Below are positions 4,753 through 7,559 of a stretch of DNA of 7,559 nt, in pieces; position 1 is the stretch's first letter, and each line of letters begins with the position of its first letter. The notes under the pieces were generated by a model that did not search any database, was not told where the DNA came from, and was given only the letters and a program-made list of their open reading frames with translations. Origin of the DNA: DATKXO01 sp035528995 (lineage in GTDB: Bacteria; Planctomycetota; Phycisphaerae; UBA1845); assembly GCA_035528995.1 (NCBI GenBank), contig DATKXO010000153.1, forward strand, positions 1 through 7,559. The letters are read 5' to 3'. A program made the translations under genes and the position numbers.

Positions 4753-7190
4753 GCAGCCGCTACAACAGGCACCGAGCGGCCCAGACGGCCCCGGCTCCAC
4801 AACGCGGAAGCGGCCCGTCCCCAGGTCGTTCCTGGGGTATCTCATGCCGGTGGGGGCGTCGACGGCCGGTTCCCGTGTTGACCCTGTGGACACTGGCGCA
4901 TGCGGCGGTTGCCTTTGCCGCCGGCGCTGAGTGGGCCAACGGGGCCGAGATCCGATTCAAGCTCATCGACGGTCAACCCTGCGCACGATGCACACTACAG
5001 GGTCCGGGAAAGTCGATTCCGGCGAACGTGGTCATCGACCTTGGCTCCCGTGTTCCGCTACTGATGCATGAGCGAACAGCCAAGCTGCTTGGGATTGCCC
5101 ACAGCTCGCCGGCCGATCTGCAGTTCGACGACCTTACCCTGGCGAAGGTGCCCGTCATCCCGACGGGGCTGCGCAGTCTGGAGGAACTGACCGCCGACCA
5201 TGCAGAGGAACTCGCGGACATTCCGGCGGTTGCCATTCTGGGTCTGCCGGCCCTGGCGGATTTCACGGTGGAACTCGAGGTGGGCAACGGAGTGCTCCGT
5301 CTGCTGCCTGCGGGTCAGCCGCCAATCCCCGCCGCCGATGGCCCGAGGCACGCGCCGGACACGCCGGGCGATCAGGACGCCACGACCTGGAGCACTCGGT
5401 ACAAGACCGAGGGGGCCGGTTATTGGCTGGCCGGCGTCGGTCCCGAGGACTTCGCCCTGCGTGTCCGTCTGGTCACCTCAGGATGGGACACGGTGATCGA
5501 CTCGACCGTGGCCGATCTTCTTGGCTCGCCGGGTGGCGATCTCGAGCGGGTTCTTCTCGGCGGGATCAACGCGGCCCGTTATGTGGCCCTGCGACCGGAA
5601 GACCTGTCGGGCACGCCTGAGCCGCATCCCGATCTCATTCTGGGGACCAACCTGCTGTCGACCTTCCGCCTCACGATCGAACCGACGGCCGAGACCATCC
5701 GTTTCGAACAGATCCGTGAGCCTCGGTTCCCGGTCGAGGAGCGCGCTTACTTCGTCGCCCGGGCGGACGAGGATGCCGGGGCCATCGAGTCTTTCCTGAA
5801 TGATCATCCGTCGTCGCGCCTGGCGAGTGAAGCCGGCACCGTATTATTGAGCCTGCGCCTCGACGAGTATCCACCGGATCCCGGCGCTATCAGCCGGGCG
5901 GTCCGGCTTCGGGCGCAATCCGTAAAGGCGGACCGCAGCGCTCGGACCATGGTTGAGTTTGCAGACGAGTTGCTGGCCGGCCGGCGCGAGGACCGGCACG
6001 CTCTGAGCCGGGATGTGCTGCTGGTGGCGAAGGAGGCCGCGCCGCAGGCGCTGAATGCGCGGGTGGCTCACGAGATCCAGGCCCGCCTGGGCCTGATCGC
6101 CCTGCAGCAGGGCGATCTCAAGCAGGCCCGGCGTCATTTGTTGTCGGCGGCCTTCGGCATGCCGCGCGATCCGCTGGTCAGCCTGTGGCTGGGTGAACTC
6201 TACGAGCGGACCGGCAAACCCGCTCGGGCCTGGTCCCGCTATCTCCAGGCCACGCTCGGTGACGATGCTCCGCCCGAAGCGTTCGAGGGCCTGAACCGCC
6301 TCAATCGCGATCCGACCTTCCGGGCGTCCTTCACAATGGCCGACGCGCAGCAGCTTCTCGAAGGCCGCACGGCCGAGTTCCATCCGCCTGATCGCTACGA
6401 CGCTCGAAGCGCGTCACCCGACTCGCCAAGTGTATCCCTGGTGGAGTTTTTCACCTGCGTGGATCAGGCCCAGACCCTGGCGCCCGAGCTGGCGTTCGGC
6501 GGCCTGCTCGAGTTTTTCGGATCGTCGCAGGTGGCGTTCATCGAGTATCATCTGCCGGCGCCGGAGCCGGACCCACTCGTTTCGGCGCCCAGCGCATCGC
6601 GGGCGGCTTTCTACGGTATCGAGAGCGGCCCCGTGGTCTGTTTCGACGGTGGACGGATGGTCACCGACGGTGGTGACGGGTCCGCCACAGAAGGTCTTTA
6701 TCTGGCCTACAAGGCCGCGTGCCTGGCTGGCCCGGAGCCTGCAAGAGACTGGCGCCTCGACGGGTACGCGAGGATCTCGGGCGAGGAGATCACCGGCCGG
6801 ATCGAGTTGCTCGGCCCGCAGGCGAGCGACGCTCTGCGCCTTCACGTGGTACTGTGCGAACAGATGGTCATGCTGTCCGGAGCCAACGGCGTGGTTCTCC
6901 ACCGACAGGTCGCCCGGTCGGCGCTATCGCCCGAGGACGGCTACAGGGTGAGTACGGAACCGGGTCGGCGCGTCTTCGAGGTGCGCTGCAACCCGGCGCA
7001 CGTAGCCGCTGCGCTGGAGCGAACTGTTACCGCGTTGGAAACTGAGCGATCGATCCAGTTCCGAATGCGACCCACCTACGTCGATCCGGGGTTGTGCACC
7101 ATCGTGGCATTTCTACAGGACGCAAACTCGCGTCAGGTGTTGGCTGGCCGCGCGCTACCGGTCGCGACCGGTCGTGAGCCACAACCATGA
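4749..7190 (+). CDS. Exported multidomain protein: two retropepsin-like domains, TPR-type region, Omp28/thioredoxin-like domain
   Basis: The 813-residue product has a long basic n-region, then a signal-peptide-like core (residues 41-60, after WGRRRP) with cleavage near Ala60 or Ala66. GTG 4749 is the only available start that keeps the arginines before this core; a stop lies directly upstream and GGAG sits nine bases before it. Residues 67-188 and 225-322 each look like a retropepsin-type fold, with strand motifs NVVIDLGSRVPLLM and WDTVIDSTVADLLG, and later AILGLPALADFTVEL and LILGTNLLSTFRLTI. Both lack an intact D-T/S-G triad. Residues about 340-545 are helical and TPR-like (LGLIALQQGDLKQARRHL; LGELYERTGKPARAWSRYL). 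Residues about 560-725 resemble Omp28-type thioredoxin-like proteins (LVEFFTC, FIEYHLPAPEPDPL, RAAFYGI, LRLHVVLCEQMVMLSGANG), but the CxxC is missing. It probably acts outside the cytoplasm as a binding or scaffold protein; its partners are unknown. Confidence 0.82.
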   Translation: MSSRYNRHRAAQTAPAPQRGSGPSPGRSWGISCRWGRRRPVPVLTLWTLAHAAVAFAAGAEWANGAEIRFKLIDGQPCARCTLQGPGKSIPANVVIDLGSRVPLLMHERTAKLLGIAHSSPADLQFDDLTLAKVPVIPTGLRSLEELTADHAEELADIPAVAILGLPALADFTVELEVGNGVLRLLPAGQPPIPAADGPRHAPDTPGDQDATTWSTRYKTEGAGYWLAGVGPEDFALRVRLVTSGWDTVIDSTVADLLGSPGGDLERVLLGGINAARYVALRPEDLSGTPEPHPDLILGTNLLSTFRLTIEPTAETIRFEQIREPRFPVEERAYFVARADEDAGAIESFLNDHPSSRLASEAGTVLLSLRLDEYPPDPGAISRAVRLRAQSVKADRSARTMVEFADELLAGRREDRHALSRDVLLVAKEAAPQALNARVAHEIQARLGLIALQQGDLKQARRHLLSAAFGMPRDPLVSLWLGELYERTGKPARAWSRYLQATLGDDAPPEAFEGLNRLNRDPTFRASFTMADAQQLLEGRTAEFHPPDRYDARSASPDSPSVSLVEFFTCVDQAQTLAPELAFGGLLEFFGSSQVAFIEYHLPAPEPDPLVSAPSASRAAFYGIESGPVVCFDGGRMVTDGGDGSATEGLYLAYKAACLAGPEPARDWRLDGYARISGEEITGRIELLGPQASDALRLHVVLCEQMVMLSGANGVVLHRQVARSALSPEDGYRVSTEPGRRVFEVRCNPAHVAAALERTVTALETERSIQFRMRPTYVDPGLCTIVAFLQDANSRQVLAGRALPVATGREPQP

Positions 7191-7559
7191 CCGACTCCAA
7201 GGGCCCTGACTCCCTGACCGCCGAGTTTGAGCGTCTGCTGACGCCCGGACGCGGCAAGGTGTACAGGGCGGCCCTGCGGGACGGTGTCATCGTGGCGCTT
7301 GACCGCGGCCTGCTGGGTCTGGCCATCGTCGCTGGCGCGCTGCTATTGCTGCGCCTCGTGCTCCTTGGGACCGGGCGAGGACTCGAGTGGGGATGGGCGT
7401 TCGACGGCTGGTTGCTGGCCGCGGGCCTGATCGTGCCTGTCGGAGTGACCTTCGTTCGGGCCATGGGCCGATCACCCTCCTCCCGGGAGACGGCCGAGCG
7501 GCTGGACTTGGCCCTCGCCGACCACAACCGGATCGCCACGGCACTGTGGCTCCTCGATC
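7187..7559 (+). CDS. Membrane protein with two N-terminal helices, N-terminal part (runs off the window)
   Basis: The ATG at 7187 overlaps the TGA of the preceding gene (ATGA), and the frame stays open to the window end, giving 124 residues. No clear ribosome binding site precedes it, so translational coupling is likely. A soluble basic start (about 1-40) is followed by two hydrophobic helices near residues 41-61 (GLLGLAIVAGALLLLRLVLL) and 72-90 (WLLAAGLIVPVGVTFV). After these comes a segment at 100-123 (RETAERLDLALADHNRIATAL). Such a double-helix start followed by an ARLD...L..R..TAL motif is seen in DUF4175-like membrane proteins and related large coiled-coil membrane proteins. This assignment is tentative because most of the protein is missing. 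Its position suggests it works with the exported 813-residue protein at the cell envelope. Confidence 0.7.
   Translation, partial: MTDSKGPDSLTAEFERLLTPGRGKVYRAALRDGVIVALDRGLLGLAIVAGALLLLRLVLLGTGRGLEWGWAFDGWLLAAGLIVPVGVTFVRAMGRSPSSRETAERLDLALADHNRIATALWLLD

Noticed and set aside
4603..4893. Minus-strand frame with a zinc-ribbon-like pattern (CSGC and CPNC separated by 12 residues)
   Set aside because: It opens with GTG and no ribosome binding site, lies antisense to the small ORF and the signal-peptide region of the 813-residue gene, and has no other domain features. The Cys spacing is probably chance in GC-rich antisense DNA.
4875..7190. Alternative GTG or TTG starts at 4875/4878 for the multidomain protein
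   Set aside because: They lack a ribosome binding site and would remove the arginine cluster needed before the hydrophobic core of the signal peptide.

Overview
The window looks like chromosomal DNA of a GC-rich Planctomycetota bacterium, perhaps of the Phycisphaerae or a relative. The evidence is a pseudopilin with the signature GFTLIELLVVV and an FADGH ending, a secreted protein closing in a planctomycete-style dockerin-like pair (GDLDGDFDADLADF and DFDDDSDVDLDDY), and an Omp28/thioredoxin-like secreted protein. No phage, IS, CRISPR, tRNA or rRNA signature was seen. The assignment rests on recognising protein families by eye, not on a search.

Layout. The left 4.2 kb is transcribed leftwards (minus strand). 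In transcription order it holds a 711-residue secreted protein with propeller-like ends, a central carbohydrate-binding-like domain and a dockerin-like tail (4195 to 2060). Next come a 134-base spacer with a strong RNA hairpin, a type II secretion-style pseudopilin (1925 to 1134), and a 425-base gap with a consensus -10 box. Last is the N-terminal 236 residues of another secreted propeller-like protein that leaves the window (708 to 1).

A divergent intergenic region (about 4196 to 4617) carries a candidate minus promoter with a dyad between its -35 and -10 boxes. It also carries an extended -10 plus promoter followed at once by a 16-bp perfect palindrome.

The right 3 kb is transcribed rightwards as a tightly packed unit. 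It contains a 44-residue small ORF with a good ribosome binding site, an 813-residue exported multidomain protein, and the start of a two-helix membrane protein. Successive genes overlap by four bases (GTGA, then ATGA), which suggests translational coupling.

The most unusual element is the 813-residue protein. It appears to join two retropepsin-like domains, a TPR-type helical region and an Omp28/thioredoxin-like domain, and the catalytic motif looks degraded in all three would-be enzymatic domains. It may be a secreted scaffold or binding protein built from former enzymes. The left block reads as a cell-surface set (secreted sensor- or binding-like proteins plus a pseudopilin), but no specific pathway can be assigned from sequence alone.
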